Source of the DNA: an uncultured Saprospiraceae bacterium
GTDB lineage: Bacteria; Bacteroidota; Bacteroidia; Chitinophagales; Saprospiraceae
Assembly: GCA_938001865.1 (NCBI GenBank)
Contig: CALLAW010000055.1
Coordinates: 1-64,000 of the forward strand
DNA length: 64,000 nucleotides
Direction: 5' to 3'
Shown: positions 16,258-25,372 of the stretch, one piece after another
Layout of the letters: each line of letters starts with the position of its first letter
Position numbering within the stretch: position 1 is the stretch's first letter
Notes under the pieces: generated by a model
Told to the model about the DNA's origin: nothing
Seen by the model: the letters and a program-made list of their open reading frames with translations, nothing else
Database searches by the model: none
Made by a program: the position numbers and the translations under genes

Positions 16258-19071
16258 ATGAGTCAACTTTTAGAATATGTGGGTACTAGGTGGTATAAAT
16301 GTGATTTGCATTTACATACACCTGCGAGTGAGTGCTTTCAAGACCAAACAGTTACCCCTGAGCAATGGGTCGATAGAGCTATTGAACAAGGATTAGATTG
16401 TGTTGCGGTCACTGACCATAATACCAATGCATGGGTTGATGCTATAATTGACGCAGCAATAGACAAACCTCTAACTGTATTTCCTGGAGTAGAAATTACT
16501 TGCGACACAAGTAAGGTTCATATTCTAGTGCTATTTGACCCATCAAAAAATGCTCAAGATGTATATGACTTTCTGATAAAGTGCGATGTTGCCAGAACCT
16601 CTTTTGCAAAGCAAGATGCACATACAGAAAAATCAGCTCTTGATGTTGCCGAAATAGCTTATCAAAGCGGTGGTCTGGTTATTCCTGCCCATATTGATGA
16701 ATATAGTGGTCTAGATTTTAGTAATGATATCCTTGATGGCTTCTATAGACGTGATTATATTAATGCTGTTCAAGTAGTTCACAAACCTTTTCTTGACCCA
16801 ACTTTATCAGTTAGAGGTAATGATGTCTTAAAGAATGAAATAAATACTCTGAGAGGAAATCCGACGCCTGAACTTTCAGAAGATATCATTAAGAATTGGC
16901 ACAAACCAGTTAAACTTGCTTTGGATCATGATATAGCCATTACAACATTTTCGGATAACCCTCATGCTCCATTAAATACGAAACATGGGTTAGCTGGAAT
17001 TGGCTCTAGATATACGTTGATAAAAATGGGTGAAACTCCAAATCTGGAAGGCTTAAGACAAGCTTTTCTATTGCCTAATTTTAGGGTATGGAATGATTTT
17101 GAGGTTGATCCTATTCCATATGTGCAGCCAGAACTATGGATTAAGTCCATTAAGATTAAAAACACAATAGTATCAGGAAAGACAGACCCTTTATTAATTA
17201 ATTTCAACCCACAATCAAATTCAATTATAGGTGGTAGAGGTAGTGGTAAATCTAGTATCCTACGCTTTTTGAGAGGTGTCTTCAATCGTACTGAAGACCT
17301 TGGGGAACTTGATGAGATATTAAAAGATCACCAAGAGTTTTATCAAATCTATGATGCACAAACAAAAAAAGGTGCATTGCTTGAAGATTCTAGTATTGAG
17401 GTTGAGTTTATTAGAAGAAAAGTTCTGCATCTTATCAAAGCAGAAATTGTAGATAACCACGGAACACAAAATGTTTCTATATCTAAGTATGACACTGAGA
17501 ATGAGGAATGGGAAGAAATTGAAGAGCCTGATGAGTTTATTAATTTCTTTGAATACGAACATTACTCTCAAAAGCAAATCTATGAAATAGCTCAAGAGCC
17601 AAATTCATTGAAAGAAAGAATTGATAGCTCAATAGAAGATATAGATCAATTACAACAAAATTTGACAGTAAAAGAGAATGAATATTTAGAAGTTGCCACT
17701 GGAATAAGAACTATTGAGTCTCAAATTGCGAATAAGACCAAACTAAAGACTGATATAAAAGACTTAGAAGATCAGATTGAATCCTTTAAGAAGAGTGGAC
17801 TTTCTGATTTGATTGAAAATAATCAGAATTATTTGACAGGACAAAGTAAAATATCTGGACTAGATGAACAAATGGTGGAACAAGAAAACTCTTTACAGGA
17901 GTTTATCGATGACTTTGGAATTGAGGCAATTGAATTAAGTGAACTTGGTGATGAAGAAAAAGCTGAATTAGATACATTAGTTAAGGAAGCTGTTGATGAA
18001 TATGGTTCTTTGAATAAGCAATTAGTGGCTCTTAAAGTAAAAGCTGAAGAAATACGTACGACATATAATACTAAAATTGCAGCAACAGTTTGGGACAAAG
18101 CCCGTCTCAAGAATGAAAAAGACCTAGAAGACGAAAAAGAGAAAAGAATAGAAGAAGGAATTGATGACTTGGAAAAGTTTGATGAGATATCTGCAGCGAA
18201 AATAACAAAAGAAGGTGAGCTTGCAGAGATAGTTGAGTTAGAAGTAAAGCTTACGATAGAAAGAGCAAAATTAGTAACATTAAAAGCTGATCATCTATCT
18301 ATAGTTAAACAGATTACGGCAAAAAGAAATGAGTATGTGCAAGAGTATATGCAAAAAGATAGAGTTAAGGTAAAAATTAGCTCCTTCAGAAATAAGAATC
18401 ATTTTGAAGATCGGTTGAGAGACTTATTGCAAAGACCAACTGGCTTTGAGGCTGGAATAAAAGCTTTGTCAGACTTGTGTTTTACTGGTAATGCTGAACA
18501 AAAGATAATAGAAGTCAAAGATGTATTCAAAAAGATAAGAGTAAACGCAGATATTGAAGCTATTGTAGATGGACATTTTGTAAATCTTGTTAAGGGTTTA
18601 ACTCCTGAGCAAATGGATCGTTTAGAATTATTCTATCCTGATGATGAAATTAAAGTTGAATATAAGCCAAATGATGTAGGAGGATGGAAATCGTTAGAAG
18701 CAGCATCTGCCGGGCAAAAAACTACAGCTATTTTGACTCTTATATTACTTGATGGAGATACTCCATTAATATTGGATCAGCCAGAAGATGATTTAGATAA
18801 TAGGCTGGTGTACCAACTTATAGTAGATAGATTGAAGGAAGCGAAGAAGAAACGTCAAATTATTGTGGTAACCCACAATGCAAACATTCCAGTAAACGGA
18901 GATTCAGAATACATTATTTCTATGGATTCAGAAAGCAAGTATATTAAAGTGTTACATGAAGGAACTGTAGAATCACCCGAAATTAAGAAGGAGATATGTG
19001 ATGTAATGGAAGGTACTAAAGAAGCGTTTGAAATGAGATCAAAAAGATATATGCACAACGAAGCTAGTTAA
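16258..19071 (+). CDS. PHP-domain/SMC-like AAA ATPase fusion, probable anti-phage protein
   Basis: The 937-aa protein has an N-terminal PHP phosphoesterase domain: DLHLHTPAS (HxH), AVTDHN, PGVEITC, PAHIDEYSG, and FSDNPHAPL. An SMC/RecN-like ATPase follows, with Walker A GGRGSGKSS at 325-333, a long Glu/Lys-rich coiled coil (about 455-710), an ABC-like signature region AASAGQKTTA near 820, Walker B PLILDQPEDDLDN near 836-848, and VTHNANIPV. PHP-plus-ATPase single proteins occur in defence islands and one, named ppl, was shown to be antiviral by Gao and colleagues (2020); assignment to that exact family is from domain order only. Stand-alone cargo gene of the element. Metal-dependent nucleic-acid or nucleotide cleavage is plausible. 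Confidence 0.8.
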   Translation: MSQLLEYVGTRWYKCDLHLHTPASECFQDQTVTPEQWVDRAIEQGLDCVAVTDHNTNAWVDAIIDAAIDKPLTVFPGVEITCDTSKVHILVLFDPSKNAQDVYDFLIKCDVARTSFAKQDAHTEKSALDVAEIAYQSGGLVIPAHIDEYSGLDFSNDILDGFYRRDYINAVQVVHKPFLDPTLSVRGNDVLKNEINTLRGNPTPELSEDIIKNWHKPVKLALDHDIAITTFSDNPHAPLNTKHGLAGIGSRYTLIKMGETPNLEGLRQAFLLPNFRVWNDFEVDPIPYVQPELWIKSIKIKNTIVSGKTDPLLINFNPQSNSIIGGRGSGKSSILRFLRGVFNRTEDLGELDEILKDHQEFYQIYDAQTKKGALLEDSSIEVEFIRRKVLHLIKAEIVDNHGTQNVSISKYDTENEEWEEIEEPDEFINFFEYEHYSQKQIYEIAQEPNSLKERIDSSIEDIDQLQQNLTVKENEYLEVATGIRTIESQIANKTKLKTDIKDLEDQIESFKKSGLSDLIENNQNYLTGQSKISGLDEQMVEQENSLQEFIDDFGIEAIELSELGDEEKAELDTLVKEAVDEYGSLNKQLVALKVKAEEIRTTYNTKIAATVWDKARLKNEKDLEDEKEKRIEEGIDDLEKFDEISAAKITKEGELAEIVELEVKLTIERAKLVTLKADHLSIVKQITAKRNEYVQEYMQKDRVKVKISSFRNKNHFEDRLRDLLQRPTGFEAGIKALSDLCFTGNAEQKIIEVKDVFKKIRVNADIEAIVDGHFVNLVKGLTPEQMDRLELFYPDDEIKVEYKPNDVGGWKSLEAASAGQKTTAILTLILLDGDTPLILDQPEDDLDNRLVYQLIVDRLKEAKKKRQIIVVTHNANIPVNGDSEYIISMDSESKYIKVLHEGTVESPEIKKEICDVMEGTKEAFEMRSKRYMHNEAS

Positions 19072-19156
19072 GAATCTATCTGTAACGAATTCTTACATTC
19101 ATCTTTTAAAGTTTCATAAACGCTATTGATGGATCTTCTTTGATCTTAAGTGTAAC

Positions 19157-19211
19157 AGCCAGATTGCAGTTGTGCCGTCACAATTTTCAATTGGTCACTA
19201 CTGCTCTGGCT
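19157..19211. other. Imperfect inverted repeat near the 3' end of the relaxase gene, possible oriT or terminator structure
   Basis: AGCCAGATTGCAGT (19157-19170) pairs with ACTGCTCTGGCT (19200-19211) with a 2-nt bulge, and an inner CAATT-TTC-AATTG hairpin lies between them. No T-run follows on either strand. It sits in the 159-bp gap between the PHP-ATPase and relaxase stops. Confidence 0.35.
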
Positions 19212-19230
19212 AGTGAGAGCCCTAGAACCC

Positions 19231-19764
19231 CTATCTCGACCTTCTCGATTTTCCTATTTTAAGATGCTTTTTTATGACACTGTTTTTAAGTTCAGGGTAG
19301 GTGCTTATCATATATTCTTCGAGTTCTCTTTTTATATTGGAGAATTTCGATCTAGAAATCCTTATTGATTTCGATGATTCTCTCTCATTAGATGACAATA
19401 GGAAATGTACATGAGGGTGAGCAGTGTCATAGTGTGGAAATGCTAAACCTAAACCATCAGTACGTTTTTGAAGATACTGGCGAGCTAGATCTTCCATGAT
19501 TGTTGGATTAGAGATAATTGTTTCTTTATCTAGATTGGAGAAACTTATTATTTCGTGATACATTGCTATTGTGGAGCGATTGTTCTTTGTTCTATATGCG
19601 TCGTTCTTCTTAAAAGCTGCAATGATATCTCCTTTGCTATTATTACCAGAGTCTATGTTGTGGAGTATTATCCAAGATAGTTTTCTGTCTTGATCCTTAT
19701 CTAGAATGTATTTAACTGGCTGTGCATAGTTGTTAGATTTCCTTGTGAGACTTTTTATTATCAT
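19231..19764 (-). CDS. Relaxase/mobilization nuclease (MobA-like), short
   Basis: The 177-aa protein starts MIIKSLTRKSNNYAQPVKYI and contains HYDTAHPHVHFLLSSNE, the metal-binding HxH motif (motif III) of MobA/VirD2-type relaxases. Tyr13 or Tyr19 could be the nicking tyrosine. It ends in a basic tail IGKSRRSR and has no C-terminal extension; many relaxases of this group are longer, so a truncation or a minimal form is possible. Its start overlaps the MobC stop (ATGA). Last gene of the minus-strand transfer operon. Confidence 0.82.
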   Translation of the reverse strand: MIIKSLTRKSNNYAQPVKYILDKDQDRKLSWIILHNIDSGNNSKGDIIAAFKKNDAYRTKNNRSTIAMYHEIISFSNLDKETIISNPTIMEDLARQYLQKRTDGLGLAFPHYDTAHPHVHFLLSSNERESSKSIRISRSKFSNIKRELEEYMISTYPELKNSVIKKHLKIGKSRRSR

Positions 19765-20357
19765 AAGCTGTCTAGGTAGTCAGCAAGGTGCTTAATTAGC
19801 TTCTTAATTTTCATCTTGTCGTACCTCACTTCTTCCCAATCAAGATTTAGCATTTTCTGATTTGGTTTACTTAGATATTCTTCTAGTTCATTTCTTAAGG
19901 CTTCAAGTTGGTCTTTCATGATCTTGAATCCATTCAAAATCCTAATAAGGTTACTCTTGTCAGTCTTTATAGTTCCAACGTCAGAATTTTGCCTCAATGA
20001 TGATAAGTGCATTTTGTGTACAACTTGATTTATATTATTCCCGATTTTATCTATAGACACTTTGAGTTTTCTTATTTCTTCAGGATTATGCGGTAGGTAC
20101 TTCTTCTCCTGATATGCAACAATTGATTCCACCATTAGCATATTAAGAGAGTATTTAGGGTAATTCTTTTTTAGTTCTTGTATCTTCTTGTATTGCTTCT
20201 TGGTTAGTCTAATTGTTAGTTTCTTACCACCAATCCTTCTCCTGTTATATTCTCTATAATATGCTTTTTTATACTGCTTCTTAAGAGTGTCTACGTCTAG
20301 ACACGATACGTCTTTCTTTAATTGAATATATTCTCTTTGTGTCGGAAAATCTTTCAT
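19761..20357 (-). CDS. mobC: MobC-like relaxosome accessory protein
   Basis: The 198-aa basic protein has a ribbon-helix-helix-like segment KKLTIRLTKKQYKKIQELKK and the typical MobC stretch IDKIGNNINQVVHKMH. It would bind oriT DNA and help the relaxase. The gene overlaps both neighbours through ATGA junctions (stop TGA), showing translational coupling of coupling protein, MobC and relaxase. Confidence 0.8.
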   Translation of the reverse strand: MKDFPTQREYIQLKKDVSCLDVDTLKKQYKKAYYREYNRRRIGGKKLTIRLTKKQYKKIQELKKNYPKYSLNMLMVESIVAYQEKKYLPHNPEEIRKLKVSIDKIGNNINQVVHKMHLSSLRQNSDVGTIKTDKSNLIRILNGFKIMKDQLEALRNELEEYLSKPNQKMLNLDWEEVRYDKMKIKKLIKHLADYLDSL

Positions 20358-21883
20358 TCTTCTTCATCTGTTGTGAGTAACTGATTGAGTTGTTCCTCAA
20401 AGGATAGGTGTTTGGCTAGATTAATGTTGACAGCCTGTTTGAAATTTATTCTTTTTATTGTACCACTAGCATGTGTATGTTTCACTGGTGATAGTTTGCT
20501 GACTAAGTTGCCATCATCTTTTCTCAGATTGTATTTTCTCTTGAGCCACCATGATCTATATAGTGGCTTCATCTTTATAAGAACAGGCAGGTTATTAGCT
20601 GAGACAAATAGAGCAGTATTTGCTGGTAGTCTTCTAATTTCATCCTTTGTCATCAGTGGCCTACCATTAAATTTGTCATTGTTATCCTTACCACCTTGAA
20701 AAGTAGTTATACCTACTAAGGACTCTTTGATATAAGTCAAAGTCTTATTTGATTTAATACCCGCGAGCATTATCCAATGGCTGCAATTGTTGCAGATTAT
20801 TTCGCTCACACTAGTATCATACCTATCTGTAAGTTGATCTAAGTTCTGTAAGCAATGGAAGAGCATAACCTTTTTGCTTCTTACTGTAGAAATGATGCTC
20901 TGATAGTTCGGAATTGGTAGTAGTTGAGCAAACTCTTCTAGCATAAAAACTAAAGGTTTATCTGTCTTGTTTAATGGTGTATTAATTATGTCATTGAAAA
21001 GCCTAGACAGAAGTAATGTAATAAATGGAGCATAAGTTGATTCTTTGCCAATAGGTAAAGCTAGAAACAAAGCAGATCTAATTCTTCTTATGTCGGCTAT
21101 TGATGGTAGTGTTGTATGTGTTTGTATTTTTAGTAATGCTGAAGGTGTAAAAGGAATCATGACTGACATTGCTCCAGAAACAATGCCATGAAATATTTTT
21201 TCATCTTGATTGAGCATCCTATCAATGCTCAACATTGTTTCTTCGTCATCTGTTTGATGGTGCATCCATTGTCCTGTTTTTTTGGGGAATGCCTGCAACT
21301 GTTTTATTGTTTGTAGTATGTTAGGCAAATGAAGATCTTCATTTGAGTCATGGAGTACTTGAGCAATCAGAGATATCATTTCTATAGTTCCATATCTCCA
21401 TATACTTTCTGTATTCGATCCCTTATTCACCATGTCATACATGTCAGTTACCAATCCTTGGAATTCAGAAGGCTTTAGAGCATCAAATGGATTCCACGAT
21501 ACTGAGTTGTTAATGTCTTGGAGATTTAGGACGTAGACTTGCATATCCTGTGTCTGCATCCATCCACTGCAAAGATTCCATAGTTCCATTTTTGGATCAT
21601 TGATTACAAGTGAGTTTCCTTTAGCTGATAGATGGTATACATTTTTAAGAATCAAGTTTTGGGTCTTTCCTGAACCTGTTGGAGCCACAAGTATCGTATG
21701 CTTATAACTTTCTTTTCTACTAAGTGACTTGAATCCAATTTTAACCCCCTTGTTGGATAGCTTCAAGATTGAAGATCTTTTATCGAATCTTGCTGATCCA
21801 TAGTCTACTTTTTTGATTCGTGGAATCACAAAGCTTACGAGAAAGAGCAAGGTTAGAATTAGTGCAGTTATTATGTTTATCAT
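20354..21883 (-). CDS. Type IV coupling protein (VirD4/TraG family)
   Basis: The 509-aa protein starts with one hydrophobic helix (about 4-20), has Walker A APTGSGKT at 67-74, INDPKMELWNLC, a Walker B-like PLVFMLEEFAQL, and MLFHCLQNLDQL, all standard for VirD4/TraG ATPases that deliver the relaxase-DNA complex to a conjugation pore. The element has no visible type IV secretion apparatus, so it should depend on a helper for transfer. ATGA overlap with MobC; 7 bp after the preceding small membrane protein. Confidence 0.88.
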   Translation of the reverse strand: MINIITALILTLLFLVSFVIPRIKKVDYGSARFDKRSSILKLSNKGVKIGFKSLSRKESYKHTILVAPTGSGKTQNLILKNVYHLSAKGNSLVINDPKMELWNLCSGWMQTQDMQVYVLNLQDINNSVSWNPFDALKPSEFQGLVTDMYDMVNKGSNTESIWRYGTIEMISLIAQVLHDSNEDLHLPNILQTIKQLQAFPKKTGQWMHHQTDDEETMLSIDRMLNQDEKIFHGIVSGAMSVMIPFTPSALLKIQTHTTLPSIADIRRIRSALFLALPIGKESTYAPFITLLLSRLFNDIINTPLNKTDKPLVFMLEEFAQLLPIPNYQSIISTVRSKKVMLFHCLQNLDQLTDRYDTSVSEIICNNCSHWIMLAGIKSNKTLTYIKESLVGITTFQGGKDNNDKFNGRPLMTKDEIRRLPANTALFVSANNLPVLIKMKPLYRSWWLKRKYNLRKDDGNLVSKLSPVKHTHASGTIKRINFKQAVNINLAKHLSFEEQLNQLLTTDEEE

Positions 21884-21890
21884 ATAATTC

Positions 21891-22226
21891 TTATTTGCCG
21901 AATAAAATTCTTTTGACGCTATCAGCTATGCTTGTGAATATCCAAGCTACGGAGGAGAAAATTCGATGAATAAATGTCTTAAGCAAATGATCTGCACTTG
22001 CAGAACCTTTATTGAATATAATGATGATTAATTTTGCAAAAATCGCTGCTGTTAGTGCTAATGCAAGCCCATCGGAAAGATTATGACAAGCAGCTTCAGT
22101 TAAATAAGGAAAAAAAAAGCCGTGGAAAAATGAAAAAAAAAGCAAGGAAAGCTCCTCTTTTACAATAAGAAAATAGTAAACTAATTTGTCAGAAATCTGT
22201 TTTAAAAATTCGTAAAATTTATTCAT
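21891..22226 (-). CDS. Small membrane protein of the transfer operon
   Basis: The 111-aa protein has two hydrophobic segments (SLLFFSFFHGFFFPYL and LALALTAAIFAKLIIIIF) and a basic tail ending in RILFGK. It overlaps the upstream gene by 8 bp. No family recognised. Position suggests a role with the coupling protein at the membrane. Confidence 0.6.
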   Translation of the reverse strand: MNKFYEFLKQISDKLVYYFLIVKEELSLLFFSFFHGFFFPYLTEAACHNLSDGLALALTAAIFAKLIIIIFNKGSASADHLLKTFIHRIFSSVAWIFTSIADSVKRILFGK

Positions 22227-23124
22227 GTTCAGGATTTATAATCGAATGCAAGTATTTTACCCTATCTGAGAAGTGTAAGTTAGGAAGGTGTTTTGTTCCA
22301 AATAAGCTAATATGATTGGTTAGTTCTTGTTGGTACTGGAGTAATGATGTGATGACTTTTTCTTTAATAATGAGTTCATCTCCTTCCAATTTTTGAATCT
22401 GTTTTTGATAGCGATATTCGATTATCTTGTATACTATGTTAGAGTAACTAGCCCCAAATTTTGGTGTATAGAGCACTAAACTCGAATGAGTAACAATAGA
22501 TAAGAAACTAAGCCCTCCCGCTCTTATTTGTAGTCCTTTTACTTCTTGAACATAGCCTTCTGCTGATATATGTCCCAATTGATATAACATGTCAGCAACT
22601 GATACAGAATCAAAGTATTCACTCAAGGAAAGTGCTGGAATGAGTAATGTACTGCAAAAGGCAAAAATGGTGAAAATCACTTTTTTGATTTCTTGTGTAG
22701 ACTTATACCAAGGGATAGAAGGTATTATATGATCAATCCCATAGAATCTGGACTTAACAACTCCTAGTATTAATTCGGCTCCTGTGATCATAAATGCTCC
22801 ACAGAAGCATAAGAACCTCATATTATCTTCAGAGCCTACGGAATGCACAATATTTTGTAAAGCTCCATAACCAAGAGTGAAATCTATTCCAACAACTATT
22901 AATAAAAAAGCTGCGACTAGTCCGTATCGCATTTGATTATAGATGCCAGCTGAGTGGACATTCAAATCATTCTTGCTATTAAAGTCTGTAAGTCTTGATA
23001 CAGATTTTTTGTGTAGGCATTGTATTGTGAACCACTTCAAATCTAAAGCCCAAGTTTTTCGGTAGGCGAGTTTTAACTTTCGCATATTGCGAAGAGTAGC
23101 CAATTTTATTATTAATTTTTTCAC
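22219..23124 (-). CDS. Multi-pass membrane protein of the transfer operon, unknown
   Basis: The 301-aa protein has hydrophobic segments around residues 69-90 (GLVAAFLLIVVGIDFTLGYG), 105-122, and 150-170 (VIFTIFAFCSTLLIPALSL), with a further one near 205-220, and a charged C-terminal third that could be coiled coil. No recognised family. It lies between the VWA-like lipoprotein gene (21 bp upstream) and the 111-aa membrane protein (8-bp overlap), in one transcription unit with mobilization genes. Confidence 0.65.
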   Translation of the reverse strand: MKKLIIKLATLRNMRKLKLAYRKTWALDLKWFTIQCLHKKSVSRLTDFNSKNDLNVHSAGIYNQMRYGLVAAFLLIVVGIDFTLGYGALQNIVHSVGSEDNMRFLCFCGAFMITGAELILGVVKSRFYGIDHIIPSIPWYKSTQEIKKVIFTIFAFCSTLLIPALSLSEYFDSVSVADMLYQLGHISAEGYVQEVKGLQIRAGGLSFLSIVTHSSLVLYTPKFGASYSNIVYKIIEYRYQKQIQKLEGDELIIKEKVITSLLQYQQELTNHISLFGTKHLPNLHFSDRVKYLHSIINPEHE

Positions 23125-23145
23125 GCTATTAATTTTTGTTGATAT

Positions 23146-23949
23146 TTATTGATCTAATATGTACCGCACTGCGTTTTCTATAGAAGTCATCTTGAGGTGT
23201 TTGTATCTTTCAAGGTTCCCAGATTTCAAGCTTGTATTTACCACTATCAGCTTTACATCATCTGGTAGTGAAGAAGGAAATTGACTATGAGACCTAAAGT
23301 CCATTCCATCAGAGATTATTATGATGTACTTTTTAGGATTTGATAACGCTACAGATTCTTCAAGCATTACCAGTTTTGCGAGTTCAACGGCAGAGGCGAT
23401 ATCAGAAGCTCCTTCGATATTGCTATAGTCATAAATTGGAACAGCTTTCCTATCAAATTCCTCTATTGAGTAGAGATTGTTTCCAGAATTCCCGTTCTTA
23501 ATCTCTGAGACTTTCTGTTGATGTCGTAGAATGCGTTTTTGATACTTTTTGCTATTCTCTCCTGCTTTCTTTTGAGGGAAGGGAAGCTGATTAATATGGC
23601 TATACCTCGCAAGGTGAGATTTTGAGTTATACCCTATCTTTCCTAGCACAATTTCCCCTCCCGAAGTCTTGACTAATTGAAGTAAAGGAGCAATATGTCG
23701 TCTTTCTAGCATAGGTATTCCAGCAGCGTCAATAGAGCCACTATGGTCAGCGAATAGCACAACCTTAAGGTGATTTGCGGTTTTTACTTGATTGTTAATT
23801 ATGGGTATTCCTACAGAAGTAGTACTTGCATCTTTAGGAGTTGGGGGCTCTACTCCACAAGCTACGAAGAGTGTAGAATGTAAGATAACTAAGCAAAAGA
23901 GCTTAAAAGCTACTATTGGAGTCCTTGGATTTAATTTTGTTGTCTTCAT
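23146..23949 (-). CDS. VWA-like lipoprotein
   Basis: The 267-aa protein has a lipoprotein signal with LFVAC, lipidated Cys31. The sequence KVVLFADHSGSID fits a von Willebrand A beta-strand with a MIDAS-like DxSGS (Asp-His-Ser-Gly-Ser). A later KKYIIIISDGMDFRSHS fits the VWA strand carrying a second MIDAS Asp, and a DIASAVELAKLV helix is also seen. It overlaps the radical SAM gene by 4 bp (ATGA), so the two are coupled. A surface or periplasmic metal-binding adhesion module is suggested; a role in mating contact is an inference. Confidence 0.7.
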   Translation of the reverse strand: MKTTKLNPRTPIVAFKLFCLVILHSTLFVACGVEPPTPKDASTTSVGIPIINNQVKTANHLKVVLFADHSGSIDAAGIPMLERRHIAPLLQLVKTSGGEIVLGKIGYNSKSHLARYSHINQLPFPQKKAGENSKKYQKRILRHQQKVSEIKNGNSGNNLYSIEEFDRKAVPIYDYSNIEGASDIASAVELAKLVMLEESVALSNPKKYIIIISDGMDFRSHSQFPSSLPDDVKLIVVNTSLKSGNLERYKHLKMTSIENAVRYILDQ

Positions 23950-24923
23950 AACGTTACTTTAGTTTTATGATTGATTGAATATTTAGTCGCGTGAATGTTG
24001 TTTTTGTCTTTAGTAAATACTTTGGATATGCCATGTATCAATTGAAGTAGGTCATTGTCCATAATTGATCCTGCGTTTGTATAATTGAGTTCACTATTAA
24101 CCCCATATATCTTTCCTCTGGGATCTATGAAAACATATCTTCCGTAAGCGGATTCTGATTTTTGAGTCTGTATGTCGAAATTAAGTCTGGCATGATATCT
24201 ACTGTCTACTTCATTGACTATTGAAGCAAATTTTTCTGTAGTTATTTCGTAGGCATCTTTATTGATTTCACCATAGCTAAAAGGGCTGAATTGATACAGT
24301 TTCCAGCGGTCTATAACATTATTATAAGGGTAAAGCAAATCTCCAATACCCGATATCCCTTTAATGTTCTTCTTAGAAACAACTGTTCTAACAGTTGTTT
24401 CTATCTCTGGATATAGCTTCAAAATATCCAAGGTGTCAAAGAAGGATTCCCATTTGCTTAGGTTACCCGCTCTCATTTCCTTATTGATTTTAGAATTCTC
24501 GCCATCTAGAGGTATCCCAATATCATCTACAAATTGGAGTATGTCTTTGTATCTTCTAGGAAGTAATAAAGTGTTTGAGCTTAGAGTGGTTCTATAGCCT
24601 ATTGATTTAGCATAGCTTAGAATTTGTGCTAAATCTTTTCTGAGAAGTGGTTCACCGCCTGTAAAAACTACTGACCTTGTCCCGAATGCTCTAAAGAACG
24701 CTAGTGTAAAAAACCAATCTCGAGTAGTAAGACCATCATCCATAAGGTGATCTGGCCCCCAACAAAAGGTGCAAGCAAGATTGCACTTTGCAGTTAGATT
24801 AATATCAATATTTTTCGGAAAAACATTCCTGAATTTGTCAATATAGAATGAATACATCATTCTAAATGTCTCTAGTAGTTGTGAGGTAGGGATTGAAGTC
24901 CAACGAATTTTAGGTATCTTCAT
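23946..24923 (-). CDS. Radical SAM protein, first gene of the transfer operon
   Basis: The 325-aa protein carries the [4Fe-4S]-binding motif CNLACTFC (Cys47, 51, 54) followed by WGPDH, a GGEPLLR SAM-binding motif and LSSNTLLLP. A C-terminal half without clustered cysteines argues against a SPASM domain. The viperin signature is not present. It overlaps the VWA lipoprotein gene and heads a seven-gene operon ending with the relaxase, an odd place for a radical SAM enzyme. Substrate unknown; modification of the coupled lipoprotein is speculative. Confidence 0.82.
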   Translation of the reverse strand: MKIPKIRWTSIPTSQLLETFRMMYSFYIDKFRNVFPKNIDINLTAKCNLACTFCWGPDHLMDDGLTTRDWFFTLAFFRAFGTRSVVFTGGEPLLRKDLAQILSYAKSIGYRTTLSSNTLLLPRRYKDILQFVDDIGIPLDGENSKINKEMRAGNLSKWESFFDTLDILKLYPEIETTVRTVVSKKNIKGISGIGDLLYPYNNVIDRWKLYQFSPFSYGEINKDAYEITTEKFASIVNEVDSRYHARLNFDIQTQKSESAYGRYVFIDPRGKIYGVNSELNYTNAGSIMDNDLLQLIHGISKVFTKDKNNIHATKYSINHKTKVTL

Positions 24924-24990
24924 GTTGAATTAATTTGATTCTCTGTTGGAGCCGGCCAAAGCAGTTAGCAGAGAGTTAGTAATGTATGAT

Positions 24991-25019
24991 AGATCAAGTT
25001 TTACTTGGTCTATTTTTTT
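24991..25019 (+). terminator. Possible terminator hairpin (+ strand)
   Basis: AGATCAAG, TTTTA loop, CTTGGTCT and then ATTTTTTT form an 8-bp stem (one G-U) with a U-run on the plus strand. No plus-strand gene precedes it, so its client is unknown; a short RNA starting near 24925 is possible. Confidence 0.35.
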
Positions 25020-25059
25020 GTATATAGGAAGTTCTCAATTTCTGAGAGCTACATTATGA

Positions 25060-25257
25060 TTAATAGTATAAACTCAAAGCAAACTTTGGTCTGATTACCA
25101 TAGCAGTCCATTGATTGCAAGATGTGCAGAAAAGTACTTTACTAGTTCTGTATCTTCCGCAACCACATACTTTTATCCATCGTGGCGTTTGATTATTTGA
25201 TATTTGTGGAATCTGAGCAGTTTGAGCTTGCTCACAGCTTTGTTTAAATCTAAACAT
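25060..25257 (-). CDS. Possible small zinc-ribbon-like protein
   Basis: A 65-aa frame starting MFRFKQSCEQ contains VCGCGRYRTSKVLFCTSC, giving CxC-x9-CxxC spacing as in zinc ribbons. An upstream ATG at 25296 would extend it to 78 aa. No strong neighbour link or promoter is visible, and the frame could be chance. The rest of the region 24924-25806 holds only the hairpin at 24991, the RNA candidate at 25373-25549 and the promoter at 25753. Confidence 0.3.
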   Translation of the reverse strand: MFRFKQSCEQAQTAQIPQISNNQTPRWIKVCGCGRYRTSKVLFCTSCNQWTAMVIRPKFALSLYY

Positions 25258-25359
25258 AGTTTGTGAATTTTGATGTAGGAATAGCCTGAGAGGCAATTAG
25301 TTACTAAGCATTCAAGTTGAACACTATACATCAAAACACCATATGAGGAGGTTTTTTAC

Positions 25360-25367
25360 TACCTTTG
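25360..25367 (+). promoter_or_regulatory. Candidate -7 box (TACCTTTG)
   Basis: A perfect TAnnTTTG sequence on the plus strand inside an intergenic region. No convincing -33 element was found at 19 bp. A transcript starting near 25373 would end at the strong terminator at 25520-25549. Confidence 0.4.
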
Positions 25368-25372
25368 TACTA

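Noticed and set aside
23946-24923. Prokaryotic viperin
   Set aside because: The radical SAM motif is CNLACTFCWGPD; the characteristic viperin residues after the cluster motif are not present and the context is mobilization genes.
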